From positions 1 to 14,837 of the forward strand of contig JACRTZ010000162.1 in the NCBI GenBank assembly GCA_014304965.1: a stretch of 14,837 bases of DNA. Reading direction: 5' to 3'. Below are positions 6,953 through 14,181 of this stretch, piece by piece. The translations under genes and the position numbers were made by a program. Each line of letters begins with the position of its first letter. The stretch's first letter is position 1. The DNA is from Vulcanimicrobiota bacterium. Its GTDB lineage: Bacteria > Vulcanimicrobiota > Vulcanimicrobiia > Vulcanimicrobiales > Vulcanimicrobiaceae. The notes below the pieces were generated by a model that saw only the letters and a list, made by a program, of their open reading frames with translations, was not told the origin of the DNA and did not search any database.

Positions 6953-9565
6953 TTAGCCGCCGAATCCGCCGAAGTTGAAGGCCGGCACCGACGGCGGAAT
7001 CGTCCGGCGCGCGTTGAGTGCCTGCGAGGCGATCGTCGCAAGCGCCTGGAGATGACCGCGCGTCAGATCGTCGAGTTTTCCGCGAAGCCCGAGGTTTGCG
7101 TTGTGCTGAAGATACCCGAGTTCCAAGCGCGCGAGCGCTTGCGCGTCGGGCGGGGTCCCCGGCCGCGGCGAGACCCACATGTCGGCCAAGCGCTTGGCAA
7201 ACGACGTCTGCAGGTTGCGCCGCACGGGTCCGGCCTTGGCGATCGCTCCCGTGAGGATGTCGCCGAAGATGCCGTCGCGCGTCCATTGGAACAAGTCGCC
7301 GATCGTCATCGTCGAGCCGGCCGGATACTTGAGGCCGAGGTCGTCGATGCGCTGCAGACGCAGCGGTGCGAACATTTCGGCGAGCGCCGAATCCTGCGCG
7401 GCGTTTGCGACCTGCACGATCGCAAGGTCGTGCCGCGCTGTCGGATTGTAGACCCACGCCCCGTCGGCGAACGCACTACGCTCGTTGTACGTCAGCGTCC
7501 TCAGCACTTTGGGATTGAAACGCCAGGCGGCGTCGGAGAACAGCCGCTTATTGAGCCACTGCATCGCGTACGCTTCGTCTGCTCGCGCAACGGGCGTCAG
7601 CGGCGCAGGCGCGCCCGGGTCGCCGCGGTTGGCGCGAGAGAGGTATTCGCCGCCGATTATATGCGCCGGCATCACGGCGCAGCGGATGTAGTAGTTGAGG
7701 GGACCGCTGAACGCGCGCCGCGCGTCCTCGAATGATTGCCCGGGGGAGGGGAAGCGGTTTGCGACCGCATCCATCACCGAATGCATCATGTCGGCTTGCA
7801 CGGCGCACCAATCGAGCGGCTTGTTCGTGAGCACGTCTTGCATGACGCGCGGGTCTACCGAGTGCCCGCTGCCGAATTGCGCGTCTTCGTCGGAGGCGAA
7901 GCGGTACTTTGGATCCGCCCAGCGCGAAGCCCAACGTTGCAACGTCGGCAGTTCTTGGGTCGGCGTGGATGCCTTGATGTACCCGTAGCCGTACTGGACC
8001 GCGTAATAATCGTACGGCCCGAGAACATCTTGCTGGAAGGTTCCTTGCGGCGTTCCCTTCGGCCACAGGTTTGTCGGCGTGTAGTCCATGACCGACGACG
8101 AGATGCCGTTCGCGCTCGTAAACGATTTGCTCTGCAGTTGCTGCGCCGTGTAGGCACGCGACGCGATGAAGTTGTGCTGCAAACCGATCCCGTGTCCGGA
8201 CTCGTGCAGCGTCACCGCTCGGATGAGTTCGACCGCGAAGTCTTTTTCGGCGGCCGCACTGCTCTGCAGTCCGCGGGCGGGCGCGACGACGTACCGGTAG
8301 ATCCGGCCGGCCAAGCCTACGACGGCGTCGAAGTTCACGCCGGTGTTCAGCACTTCGCCGGTGCGGGGATCTACCACGAGCAAACCCTCGGCGCCAAAGG
8401 CCGGCGCCGAGGTGTTGATCCAGCGGAACATGTTGTGGCGGATGTCTTCAGGGTCCCAGTTCGGATCGTCCGGCTGTTGCTCGACTTGCACGGCATCGAG
8501 GATTCCGATCCGTTTGAACGCATCGTTCCACGACAACAGCGCCGACTTCACGGCATCGCGATATGCGAGCGGCACGGTGTTGCTGATGTAGTACACGAGC
8601 GGCTTCGTCGCTTTGGACGGTTGGCCCGGCGTGGCGGGCGCGAAGTTCCAACGGAGCGTGTAGAACACCGTTCGCGTCGGATTCACGTCGCTCGAGAAGT
8701 CGATGCGCGGCTGTTCGAAGTAGCCGACGCGCGGATCGGAGAAGCGCGGCATGTAGCCGTCGTGCGGAGCGGCGATGATGTTATAGGTCATCACGACTTC
8801 GATGCTGCGCGGATCGGGCGCGTTATCCACCCGAGCGGGCGGCGAGGCGCTCGTCCAGGTCTGACTTACGCGCAGAATGTCGTTTTCGGGAAGCGCTTTT
8901 GCGCGTTCGAAAAACGAACGGGTCGGATCGAGCCGATAGGTGGAGGCCGGGTTGCCACGGCTGACCCGTTCGAACGAGGCGGCTAAATTCGCGACGTCGC
9001 CGAGAAAGACCGACGCGAGGATGACGACCTTGCCGTCGCCCTGTGCGGCGATCGGTACGACGCCGAGCGTCGAGCCGGGAAGCGAGATGCGTGCGCCGAG
9101 TTCTTCGGGCGTGTTCGCGTTGGTTTGGGAAATCGTGTTCGGCCAGCGCAAGACGATCGTATCGTCCACCCGGTCGAAGTGCAGAATACGCGCCGGCGCG
9201 ACGTAGGGCTCGCCCGGAGCCGGCCCGATGCCGCCGAGCCCGGTCGAAGGGACCGACGTCTCGATGAAATCTTTGCCGAGCTGTTCGTTCGTCAGCGCGA
9301 GATAGACGCGGCCTGCTTTTTTGATGATCGTGATCAGGCCGGGTTGGACCACCGCATCTTTGATGAAGGTGGCGTACGCCGCGGGTGCGCCTGCGACGGC
9401 GGCCGCAGCGGCCGAGGCTGCGGCTCCGGCGGGCGGCGCTGCAGCTGCAGGCGCCACCGGTGCGGCCGGGGCCGGGCTCGGCGGCGGCGCTTGGGCGCTA
9501 CCGGCGGCGGCGGTAAGGAAAAAGGCGGCGACCACAACGGCCGTCCGCACGACGTTCAAAAGCAT
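6953..9565 (-). CDS. Exported zinc-dependent metalloprotease, metzincin-type (DUF5117/DUF5118-like)
   Basis: 870-residue secreted peptidase. Residues 1-24 form a Sec signal (MLLNVVRTAVVVAAFFLTAAA), followed by a Pro/Ala-rich low-complexity linker (about 26-63). The zinc site is HESGHGIGLQH, with His454, Glu455, His458 and His464, in the metzincin pattern HExxHxxGxxH. The downstream SVMDY (Met493) fits a Met-turn. The large pre-catalytic region (about 65-440) and C-terminal region match the layout of bacterial zinc-dependent metalloproteases carrying DUF5117 and DUF5118. The start is secure: GGAGG lies four bases upstream of the ATG. The gene is monocistronic, convergent with the GT39-like gene across a shared terminator, and divergent from a glycosyltransferase across a 188-base spacer holding a palindrome. 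Substrate and cell location (periplasm or surface) are not determined. Confidence 0.9.
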   Translation of the reverse strand: MLLNVVRTAVVVAAFFLTAAAGSAQAPPPSPAPAAPVAPAAAAPPAGAAASAAAAAVAGAPAAYATFIKDAVVQPGLITIIKKAGRVYLALTNEQLGKDFIETSVPSTGLGGIGPAPGEPYVAPARILHFDRVDDTIVLRWPNTISQTNANTPEELGARISLPGSTLGVVPIAAQGDGKVVILASVFLGDVANLAASFERVSRGNPASTYRLDPTRSFFERAKALPENDILRVSQTWTSASPPARVDNAPDPRSIEVVMTYNIIAAPHDGYMPRFSDPRVGYFEQPRIDFSSDVNPTRTVFYTLRWNFAPATPGQPSKATKPLVYYISNTVPLAYRDAVKSALLSWNDAFKRIGILDAVQVEQQPDDPNWDPEDIRHNMFRWINTSAPAFGAEGLLVVDPRTGEVLNTGVNFDAVVGLAGRIYRYVVAPARGLQSSAAAEKDFAVELIRAVTLHESGHGIGLQHNFIASRAYTAQQLQSKSFTSANGISSSVMDYTPTNLWPKGTPQGTFQQDVLGPYDYYAVQYGYGYIKASTPTQELPTLQRWASRWADPKYRFASDEDAQFGSGHSVDPRVMQDVLTNKPLDWCAVQADMMHSVMDAVANRFPSPGQSFEDARRAFSGPLNYYIRCAVMPAHIIGGEYLSRANRGDPGAPAPLTPVARADEAYAMQWLNKRLFSDAAWRFNPKVLRTLTYNERSAFADGAWVYNPTARHDLAIVQVANAAQDSALAEMFAPLRLQRIDDLGLKYPAGSTMTIGDLFQWTRDGIFGDILTGAIAKAGPVRRNLQTSFAKRLADMWVSPRPGTPPDAQALARLELGYLQHNANLGLRGKLDDLTRGHLQALATIASQALNARRTIPPSVPAFNFGGFGG

Positions 9566-9669
9566 CGAGCCTCCACGAATTTGGGATGGCGCTCTTTTCG
9601 CTGCGACGCGAGAATCACTTCAAATCCGCTCTCAAATCGCGGGGCTGCGACATCCGGGAAGAGCTGGCG

Positions 9670-9693
9670 GCCGGTGATATGCATCTCACCGGC
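9670..9693. promoter_or_regulatory. 24-bp near-perfect palindrome, operator-like
   Basis: The sequence reads GCCGGTGA at the left end and TCACCGGC at the right end, around TATGCATC. Eleven of the twelve base pairs are complementary; only 9678/9685 mismatch. It lies about 105 bases upstream of the metalloprotease ATG and about 60 bases upstream of the glycosyltransferase TTG. No T-tract follows on either strand, so a protein-binding site for a dimeric regulator is likelier than a terminator. The binding protein is not identifiable. Confidence 0.5.
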
Positions 9694-9726
9694 ACGATTT
9701 CTCATTCTCGCCGCAGAAGGCGGCGG

Positions 9727-9757
9727 TATTCTGGGTGAAATGCCGGTCAGCCGTTGA
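9727..9757 (+). promoter_or_regulatory. Possible -10 element and 5-codon leader ORF overlapping the GT2 start
   Basis: TATTCT (9727-9732) fits a -10 hexamer. Seven bases later an ATG (9740) opens a five-codon ORF (MPVSR) whose TGA (9755-9757) overlaps the TTG start of the glycosyltransferase as TTGA. The spacing would allow a leaderless transcript that is translated into the mini-ORF and re-initiates at TTG. No good -35 is seen. Tentative. Confidence 0.3.
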
Positions 9758-10764
9758 CGTCGCTTCCGATCTCCGTCGTCGTTCCGGCATACAACGCCGA
9801 GGCGTTCATCGGGACGACGCTTGCTTCGGTCTTGGCCCAAACGCGACTTCCGGCCGAAATCATCGTCGTGGACGACGGCTCGACCGACCGTACGGGTGAA
9901 ATCGCCGGCGCCCTCGGCGCCCGCGTCGTTCGCCAGCCGAACCGAGGTCCTGCCGGGGCGCGCAACGGCGGTTTAGCGGCCGCGACGCAACCGTGGATTG
10001 CGTTCATCGACGCCGACGACGTGTGGTTCCCGCGCAAGCTCGAACTGCAATGGGCCGCCAAAGACCTGGCCCCCCAGGCCTCGCTGATCTTCAGCGACTA
10101 TGAGATTCTCACCGAGATCGGAGCGCTGCGCCGCTCGGCCTTCGAGCGCGAGCCGGCCTTCGCAACGCTGCCGCGGCAGCCGCTGGGCGACGGGTGCGCG
10201 TTCGTCGCGCGCGGCGACCTCGCGACGATGCTGGTGGCCGGAAATTTCATTTCCCCCTCAACCTTGCTGCTCAGCGCGGAACTGCTCGCTCGTCACGACC
10301 TGACCTTCGACGAATCGGTGGCCTACCGCGGCGACTATCTCGTCGGCGAAGATTATGAATGGTATTTGCGGCTCTTGCGGTGGACCGACGCCATCGTGAT
10401 CGAACGCCGCCTCGCTCAGTATCGTTTGTTCGAAGGAAGTCGCGCGCGCTTGCGGCACGGCGACCTGCACATCGGCGAGATGGTCGTGGCGAATCCCGCG
10501 AACTACCCGGCCGAAGCGGTCGACGGTTTTCGCCGGGCGCGGCCGAAAAAATTCCGCGAGGTCGGCTTTCGCTATTTGGTCGGCGCGGATACGGCGCGTG
10601 CAAAGCAGATGCTGGGCCGTTCGCTCGCGCTCGACAAGACGCCCCGCGCGCTCGCGCTCTACCTTACTGCGGTGTTCGCCGACAACGCATTCGGTCGCGC
10701 GATCTTGGGTCGCGCGCTGCCGGCGTGGCGCTCGTTCAAGCGCGCGACCGGCATTGCCCGATAG
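9754..10764 (+). CDS. Family 2 (GT-A) glycosyltransferase
   Basis: 336-residue cytoplasmic or membrane-associated sugar transferase. The fold opens with ISVVVPAYNAEAFIGTTLASVLAQT (residues 6-30, with PAYNAE at 11-16). It continues with VVDDGSTD (39-45, nucleotide-binding Asp40/Asp41), NRGPAGARNGGL (63-74), the metal-binding DADD (86-89, DxD-like) and GEDYEWYLRLL (198-208, the ED of the catalytic base region). No transmembrane helix is obvious, and the C-terminal third is basic and helical. The only start available is the TTG at 9754, since an in-frame stop lies at 9736-9738; the fold begins right after it. It ends 11 bases from the convergent protease gene at 10776 with no hairpin between. 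The donor sugar and acceptor are unknown. It may act on cell-surface glycans, like the GT39-like protein upstream, but the two are not in one operon. Confidence 0.92.
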   Translation: MTSLPISVVVPAYNAEAFIGTTLASVLAQTRLPAEIIVVDDGSTDRTGEIAGALGARVVRQPNRGPAGARNGGLAAATQPWIAFIDADDVWFPRKLELQWAAKDLAPQASLIFSDYEILTEIGALRRSAFEREPAFATLPRQPLGDGCAFVARGDLATMLVAGNFISPSTLLLSAELLARHDLTFDESVAYRGDYLVGEDYEWYLRLLRWTDAIVIERRLAQYRLFEGSRARLRHGDLHIGEMVVANPANYPAEAVDGFRRARPKKFREVGFRYLVGADTARAKQMLGRSLALDKTPRALALYLTAVFADNAFGRAILGRALPAWRSFKRATGIAR

Positions 10765-10775
10765 CGCGCCGACCT

Positions 10776-11381
10776 CTAGTCATACACGAGGATGCGGAAG
10801 AGGCGGTGAATTCCGGCCAGGTCCCGTGCGGTCAGCGCTCGCGCGCCGGGATATTGCGGCCACGGGTCGCGGACGATTCCGTCGCGCCAGACGCCGCTGC
10901 CGTCCGCATTTCGGAGGTACGTCAGGCTGGTCAGTACGACGGCGTGATGAAGCGCCGTGACGATCACCGGACGGTCGCGAAACAGTTCGATCGCCGCTTC
11001 GGCCGGGCGAATCGCTTGCGCGACGACCGTAAAGCGCCGGCCGCGATCGTCGACCCAGACGCGATTGAGTTCGCGTAGCATCCCGTCCTCGGTGCCGGCG
11101 AGGTTGCGCGCCGCGCCGTAGGTCGAGGCCACGATGCGCGCTTGTTCAAGCGGGTGTCCGTAATAGGTAAAGACGTTGGAGATTGCGGCTGCCCAGCACC
11201 ATTTCGAGCGAGCTTGCGGCGCGATCGCTGTGCTGCCGGTTGCCTGGGCGACGTGGACCGAACAGGTGCGCGCGCCGCCGCGGTCCGCGGCGCCGCAGGC
11301 GATCGCGCCGAGCGCCGGCGGTAGAGAGAATACGTGCGCGGCCGAAAGCACGGCGAGCGCTGCGAGAACGCGAAAAAGCAC
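10776..11381 (-). CDS. Secreted papain-like cysteine protease (C39/AvrRpt2-like)
   Basis: 201 residues with an N-terminal signal peptide (about 1-25, LAALAVLSAAHVFSLPPALGA). The catalytic set of a papain-like fold is visible: the oxyanion-hole Gln56 and nucleophile Cys62 in APQARSKWCWAAAISNVFTYYG, His146 in ALHHAVVLTSL, and Asp172 in IVRDPWP. The pattern Q-x5-CW...YY...HAVVL...DP is that of the papain-like cysteine protease family PF12385 and of C39-like peptidases. Cys29 and Cys40 could form a disulfide in the mature protein. The start is a GTG at 11381 with GGAAGGG 11 bases upstream, a long spacing; an in-frame TAG is close upstream, so little extension is possible. It lies downstream of msrB on the same strand, separated by 185 bases that contain an inverted repeat and a possible promoter. 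The substrate is unknown. Confidence 0.82.
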   Translation of the reverse strand: MLFRVLAALAVLSAAHVFSLPPALGAIACGAADRGGARTCSVHVAQATGSTAIAPQARSKWCWAAAISNVFTYYGHPLEQARIVASTYGAARNLAGTEDGMLRELNRVWVDDRGRRFTVVAQAIRPAEAAIELFRDRPVIVTALHHAVVLTSLTYLRNADGSGVWRDGIVRDPWPQYPGARALTARDLAGIHRLFRILVYD

Positions 11382-11414
11382 GATTGCGAAAACCCTTCCG
11401 CCATCATGCTACCG

Positions 11415-11446
11415 CCGACGGACGCTCGCACGTCAGGGTCCGTCGG
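11415..11446. promoter_or_regulatory. 9-bp inverted repeat upstream of the cysteine protease
   Basis: CCGACGGAC (11415-11423) and GTCCGTCGG (11438-11446) are exact reverse complements separated by 14 bases. On the minus strand the repeat ends four bases before TAGCAT, a possible -10, which lies about 20 bases before the protease GTG. It overlaps where RNA polymerase would bind, so an operator is plausible; an RNA hairpin cannot be excluded. The rest of the 11382-11566 gap shows no gene or RNA that I recognise. Confidence 0.4.
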
Positions 11447-11566
11447 ACTCACCGCGTTTCCCAAAAAGCCCATTGCGGCGCGTCTGCATATGAGCGCAAC
11501 GAACGCGCGCTCAGTTCGCGGGACTAATGGCCCCCTGCGACATCGCGCGTTGGGCGCCGCGACGCG

Positions 11567-12040
11567 TTACGCAGACTTCGGGTGAAACTGCAGCGAGAGA
11601 CCGTTCATGCAGTAGCGCAGCCCCGTCGGCGGCGGTCCGTCGTCGAAAACGTGTCCGAGATGGCCCGCACAGCGGCGGCAATGCACTTCGTTGCGCTCCA
11701 TCATGAAACTGCGATCGCTCTTCGTTTCGACCGCATTCGGCAGCGGACGGTAAAAACTCGGCCAACCCGTTCCGCTATGGAACTTCGTCGCCGATGAGAA
11801 CAGCGCAAGATCGCAGCCGGCGCATGCGTACGTCCCCGCACGCTCTTCTTTGTCGAGCGGGCTCGAAAACGGCGTCTCGGTGCCTTCGTTGCGCAAGATC
11901 GGATAGCGGTCGGGCCCCAGCCGCTTGCGCCACTGCTCGTCGGAGAGCACGAGGCGCCCCGGCGCCGCCCCGGCGGGCAGCGCGTTCGCAGCCAGAAGGG
12001 AACCAAAGAGACCAAGCAGGGTCGAGCGCGACATCATCAT
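11567..12040 (-). CDS. msrB: Exported peptide-methionine (R)-S-oxide reductase
   Basis: 157-residue single-domain MsrB that reduces methionine-R-sulfoxide in proteins. Residues 1-26 (SRSTLLGLFGSLLAANALPAGAA) form a signal peptide, so it should act outside the cytoplasm on oxidised envelope proteins. The zinc-binding pairs are CAGC (Cys73, Cys76) and CRRC (Cys121, Cys124). The catalytic Cys144 lies in LRYCMNGLSL, and GHLGHVFDDGP and GWPSFY are family signatures. The resolving cysteine found in many MsrBs (SGCGWPSF) is Thr91 here (SGTGWPSF), leaving Cys144 as the only non-zinc cysteine. Three consecutive ATGs (12040, 12037, 12034) can start it. A TATACT six bases before the first suggests leaderless translation. 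It is divergent from an unrecognised exported protein. No MsrA or quinone-linked MsrP partner is next to it. Confidence 0.95.
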   Translation of the reverse strand: MMMSRSTLLGLFGSLLAANALPAGAAPGRLVLSDEQWRKRLGPDRYPILRNEGTETPFSSPLDKEERAGTYACAGCDLALFSSATKFHSGTGWPSFYRPLPNAVETKSDRSFMMERNEVHCRRCAGHLGHVFDDGPPPTGLRYCMNGLSLQFHPKSA

Positions 12041-12046
12041 GACGCT

Positions 12047-12052
12047 AGTATA
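12047..12052 (-). promoter_or_regulatory. -10 element of msrB, leaderless spacing
   Basis: On the minus strand TATACT (one mismatch to TATAAT) ends six bases before the first ATG, with no Shine-Dalgarno between. A transcript would begin at or next to the start codon. A TTGACG lies upstream, but only 13 bases from the hexamer, too close for a standard -35. The plus strand of the same site reads TATAAC and could serve the divergent gene. Confidence 0.5.
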
Positions 12053-12152
12053 ACGCGCGGGACTCCGTCAAAGATGTATCGCCGCTTACCGGAGCTTCCG
12101 GCGCGCGCCTCGCCCACCGATACAAGGGGGCCGCTTCGGTGGGGGCAGCGTA

Positions 12153-13010
12153 GTGTCACACGTGGCTTTCTGGATGTTTCTGGCGATGCTGTTCGCAGCG
12201 GCACCCGCACCGGCGCCCGCCCCCGAACCCGGTGCGACGCCTTCGCCGCAGCGCGTCCTCGGATTGATCCGCGCGGCCTTTCGCGCGCACCGGCCACCGC
12301 CACCGTTCGTGTCCTATACGATGGTCCGCAGCCAAAAAGATTCGAACGGCTTTCCGGATTACGTCGGCTCCTACACGTACCACATCTGGTGCCGCACGTC
12401 CGATCGCGCATCGCTCGCGCGCAAAGTGTTTCGCAACACGTACCGCGGCTCGCTCGAGTGGCAGCGGCAGGCGTTCAACGAACGCATAGACCCCGGACCG
12501 CCCACGGCCGACGTCTTCGAGCCCGCACCGGCGAAGAGCCGCCCCGCGAACTTCGTGCCGACGCCCGAGCCGCCCGCGAGTCCGCTGCGCGTGATCGGCG
12601 AAACCGGCGTGGTCGGCGAGTTCGACTACGCCGTGCGGACGCTCGCAATCGAGGGGGATCAAGTCCACCTGACGATCGAACCGACGCGCGACCCCGACCG
12701 CAACCGTTTGCGCGAGATTTGGGCCGATAAGAAAACGTACGAAATCAAACAACTCGCGGCCACGGACAAGCTCTTCTACGGAACGGGCCGCAGCGAGATC
12801 GTGTACGGCGTGCGCTTCATCGTCAAGTTCGCGACGCTCGAAGGCTTTCCGATCATCACCGACATCCACGGCGTGGTCGGCGACAACTACAACGACGACG
12901 GCAAGGAAGTCGACTTCAAGTACAGCGCCGTGACGTTCCCCAAGACGTTGCCCGACTGGTACTTCGACGCGAAGAGTTACGCGTCGCATACCTCCGAGGC
13001 GCCGCTCTAG
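12153..13010 (+). CDS. Exported protein of unknown function
   Basis: I do not recognise this 285-residue protein. A hydrophobic N-terminus (AFWMFLAMLFAAAPAP) gives a signal peptide or anchor, followed by a Pro/Ala run (about 17-33). The remainder alternates short beta-like segments: VSYTMVRSQKDSNGF, YTYHIWCRTSD, GEFDYAVRTLAIEGDQVHLTI, the charged DPDRNRLREIWADKKTYEIKQL, and VRFIVKFATLEGFPIITDIHG. A basic carrier-like segment followed by WADKKTYEI recalls LolA/outer-membrane-lipoprotein-carrier-like sheets, but this is only a resemblance. There is a single cysteine (Cys80, in HIWCRTS). The start is a GTG at 12153 with GGGGG seven bases upstream; GTG 12162 and ATG 12174 are alternatives. It is divergent from msrB, and its TAG overlaps the stop of the convergent oxidoreductase gene. 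Confidence 0.75.
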   Translation: MSHVAFWMFLAMLFAAAPAPAPAPEPGATPSPQRVLGLIRAAFRAHRPPPPFVSYTMVRSQKDSNGFPDYVGSYTYHIWCRTSDRASLARKVFRNTYRGSLEWQRQAFNERIDPGPPTADVFEPAPAKSRPANFVPTPEPPASPLRVIGETGVVGEFDYAVRTLAIEGDQVHLTIEPTRDPDRNRLREIWADKKTYEIKQLAATDKLFYGTGRSEIVYGVRFIVKFATLEGFPIITDIHGVVGDNYNDDGKEVDFKYSAVTFPKTLPDWYFDAKSYASHTSEAPL

Positions 13011-14098
13011 GGGCCTGCGAAACGCCGCGGCGGCTCGATGCCCAGTTTCGCGGCGGTTCGGCTGAGGCTCTCGACGACAACCGGGTCCAGCCCGACGCCG
13101 TGCTGCTCGTGTTCGCGCGCGCGGATCTTCTCCGGCTCGCCCGCGGTGAACACGCGTTCGAAGCCGGGTGCCGGCTCGCTCGCGCGCATTTCCGCGAGCG
13201 AACGTGAAACGTCGCGCTTGAACTCCGCGACGTCGCGAAAGCCGTCGATGCGGATCGCCATGAAGAAGTGGCTCGTGATTGCGGCCTCGAGAATCTGCCG
13301 CGAGGGCGGCATGCGGGGCGAGAAAACGCCGCCGCCCAGGACGCCGCAGAGAATGTCGGAGAGCAAACCGAGCCCGTAGCCTTTGTGGCCGCCGCTGTCG
13401 GTGCCGAAGCCGCCGAGCGGCAGGAGCGCGCCCGCCATGCCGGCGTCCGGATCTGTCGTCGGATTGCCGGCTGCGTCGATCGCCCAGCCGGGCATCAGCG
13501 CTTTGCCCAGCCGCTTGGCGATCTCGAGCTTTCCGTACGCGACGGTCGTGGTCGCCATGTCGAGCACAAACGCGTCGCCGTTTTCCGCGGGAATCGCGAA
13601 GGCGAAGGGGTTCGTGCCGAGCATCAGTTCGCGTCCGTTGGTCGGCGCCGCCAGGCGGCCGGCATTGGTCGAGGCGATGCCGATGCAGTCGTGCTCGAGC
13701 GCGAGCATCGCATAGTAGCCGGCGATGCCGAAATGGTTCGATCGGGCCACGGTGCCGACGGCGCAGCCGTTTGCGAGCGCCTTGTCGATCGTGCGGCGCA
13801 TGATGCGGACCGAGATCGGGTGGCCCAAGCCGTCGTTGGCATCGACGGCGAGCGACGTAGGCGTCTCGCGCAACACGGATTCGATCGCTTTGGGATCGAT
13901 GATGCCGTCGCGAATGCGATCGACGTAAAAACCTTCGAGCCGGGCGACGCCGTGCGATTCGATGCCGCGCACGTCCGAAGCGACCAGCACTTCCCCGACG
14001 AGGCGCGCGTCCTCGGAGCCGGCGCCGCACGCCCGCAGCGAGCGGCCGACGAAATCGCGCAAGTCGCCAGGTGCAAACCGGGTTCGTTCCACCGCCAT
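13007..14098 (-). CDS. Ldh-family (malate/lactate/ureidoglycolate-type) NAD(P)-dependent oxidoreductase
   Basis: 363-residue cytoplasmic dehydrogenase of the LDH2/YlbC/YiaK family, which oxidises 2-hydroxy acids or reduces 2-keto acids with NAD(P). Visible signatures are SDVRGIESHGVARL (41-54, His49 in the conserved SHG), VARSNHFGIAGYYA (117-130), TNAGRLAAPTNG (144-155), MLGTNPFAFAIP (159-170), FVLDMATTTVAYGK (177-190) and GGHKGYGLGLLSDILCG (236-252). The ATG at 14098 is preferred: an upstream in-frame ATG at 14134 lies within the terminator hairpin of the preceding gene, and the protein fold begins after 14098. A weak GGAA is 11 bases upstream. Its TAG shares CTAG (13007-13010) with the stop of the convergent gene. 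The substrate is not predictable; malate, lactate, sulfolactate, ureidoglycolate and 2,3-diketogulonate enzymes all belong here. Confidence 0.92.
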   Translation of the reverse strand: MAVERTRFAPGDLRDFVGRSLRACGAGSEDARLVGEVLVASDVRGIESHGVARLEGFYVDRIRDGIIDPKAIESVLRETPTSLAVDANDGLGHPISVRIMRRTIDKALANGCAVGTVARSNHFGIAGYYAMLALEHDCIGIASTNAGRLAAPTNGRELMLGTNPFAFAIPAENGDAFVLDMATTTVAYGKLEIAKRLGKALMPGWAIDAAGNPTTDPDAGMAGALLPLGGFGTDSGGHKGYGLGLLSDILCGVLGGGVFSPRMPPSRQILEAAITSHFFMAIRIDGFRDVAEFKRDVSRSLAEMRASEPAPGFERVFTAGEPEKIRAREHEQHGVGLDPVVVESLSRTAAKLGIEPPRRFAGP

Positions 14099-14124
14099 GC
14101 TCAGAGCATTTCCGTTCGCGACAC

Positions 14125-14162
14125 AAAAAATCATGGCCGGCCGCGATGCGGCCGGCCATGAT
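14125..14162 (-). terminator. Intrinsic terminator of the N/G-rich protein gene
   Basis: On the minus strand, 19 bases after the TAA at 14182, the arms at 14130-14142 and 14150-14162 pair over 13 bp, extended by two GC pairs to a GAT loop. Six T residues (14125-14130) overlap and follow the stem. This is a textbook intrinsic terminator. It separates this gene from the Ldh gene, which therefore needs its own promoter in the short 14099-14124 stretch or relies on read-through. Confidence 0.92.
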
Positions 14163-14181
14163 TCCCGTGCTGGAGCCGGAC

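Noticed and set aside
7736..8986. 416-codon plus-strand open frame inside the metalloprotease gene
   Set aside because: It is antisense to the zinc site and signature region of a convincing 870-residue protein, with Arg-rich composition and no motif.
9384..9500. GC-rich repeat-like tract near the metalloprotease start
   Set aside because: It is explained by the Pro/Ala-rich linker after the signal peptide, with irregular codons and no exact repeat unit, so it is not a separate repeat element or CRISPR.
11334..11585. Short plus-strand open frame covering the msrB-protease gap
   Set aside because: No ribosome site, biased composition, and it runs antisense into both neighbouring genes.
14099..14134. 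Upstream ATG (14134) for the Ldh gene
   Set aside because: It lies within the terminator hairpin of the preceding gene and adds residues not expected in the family.
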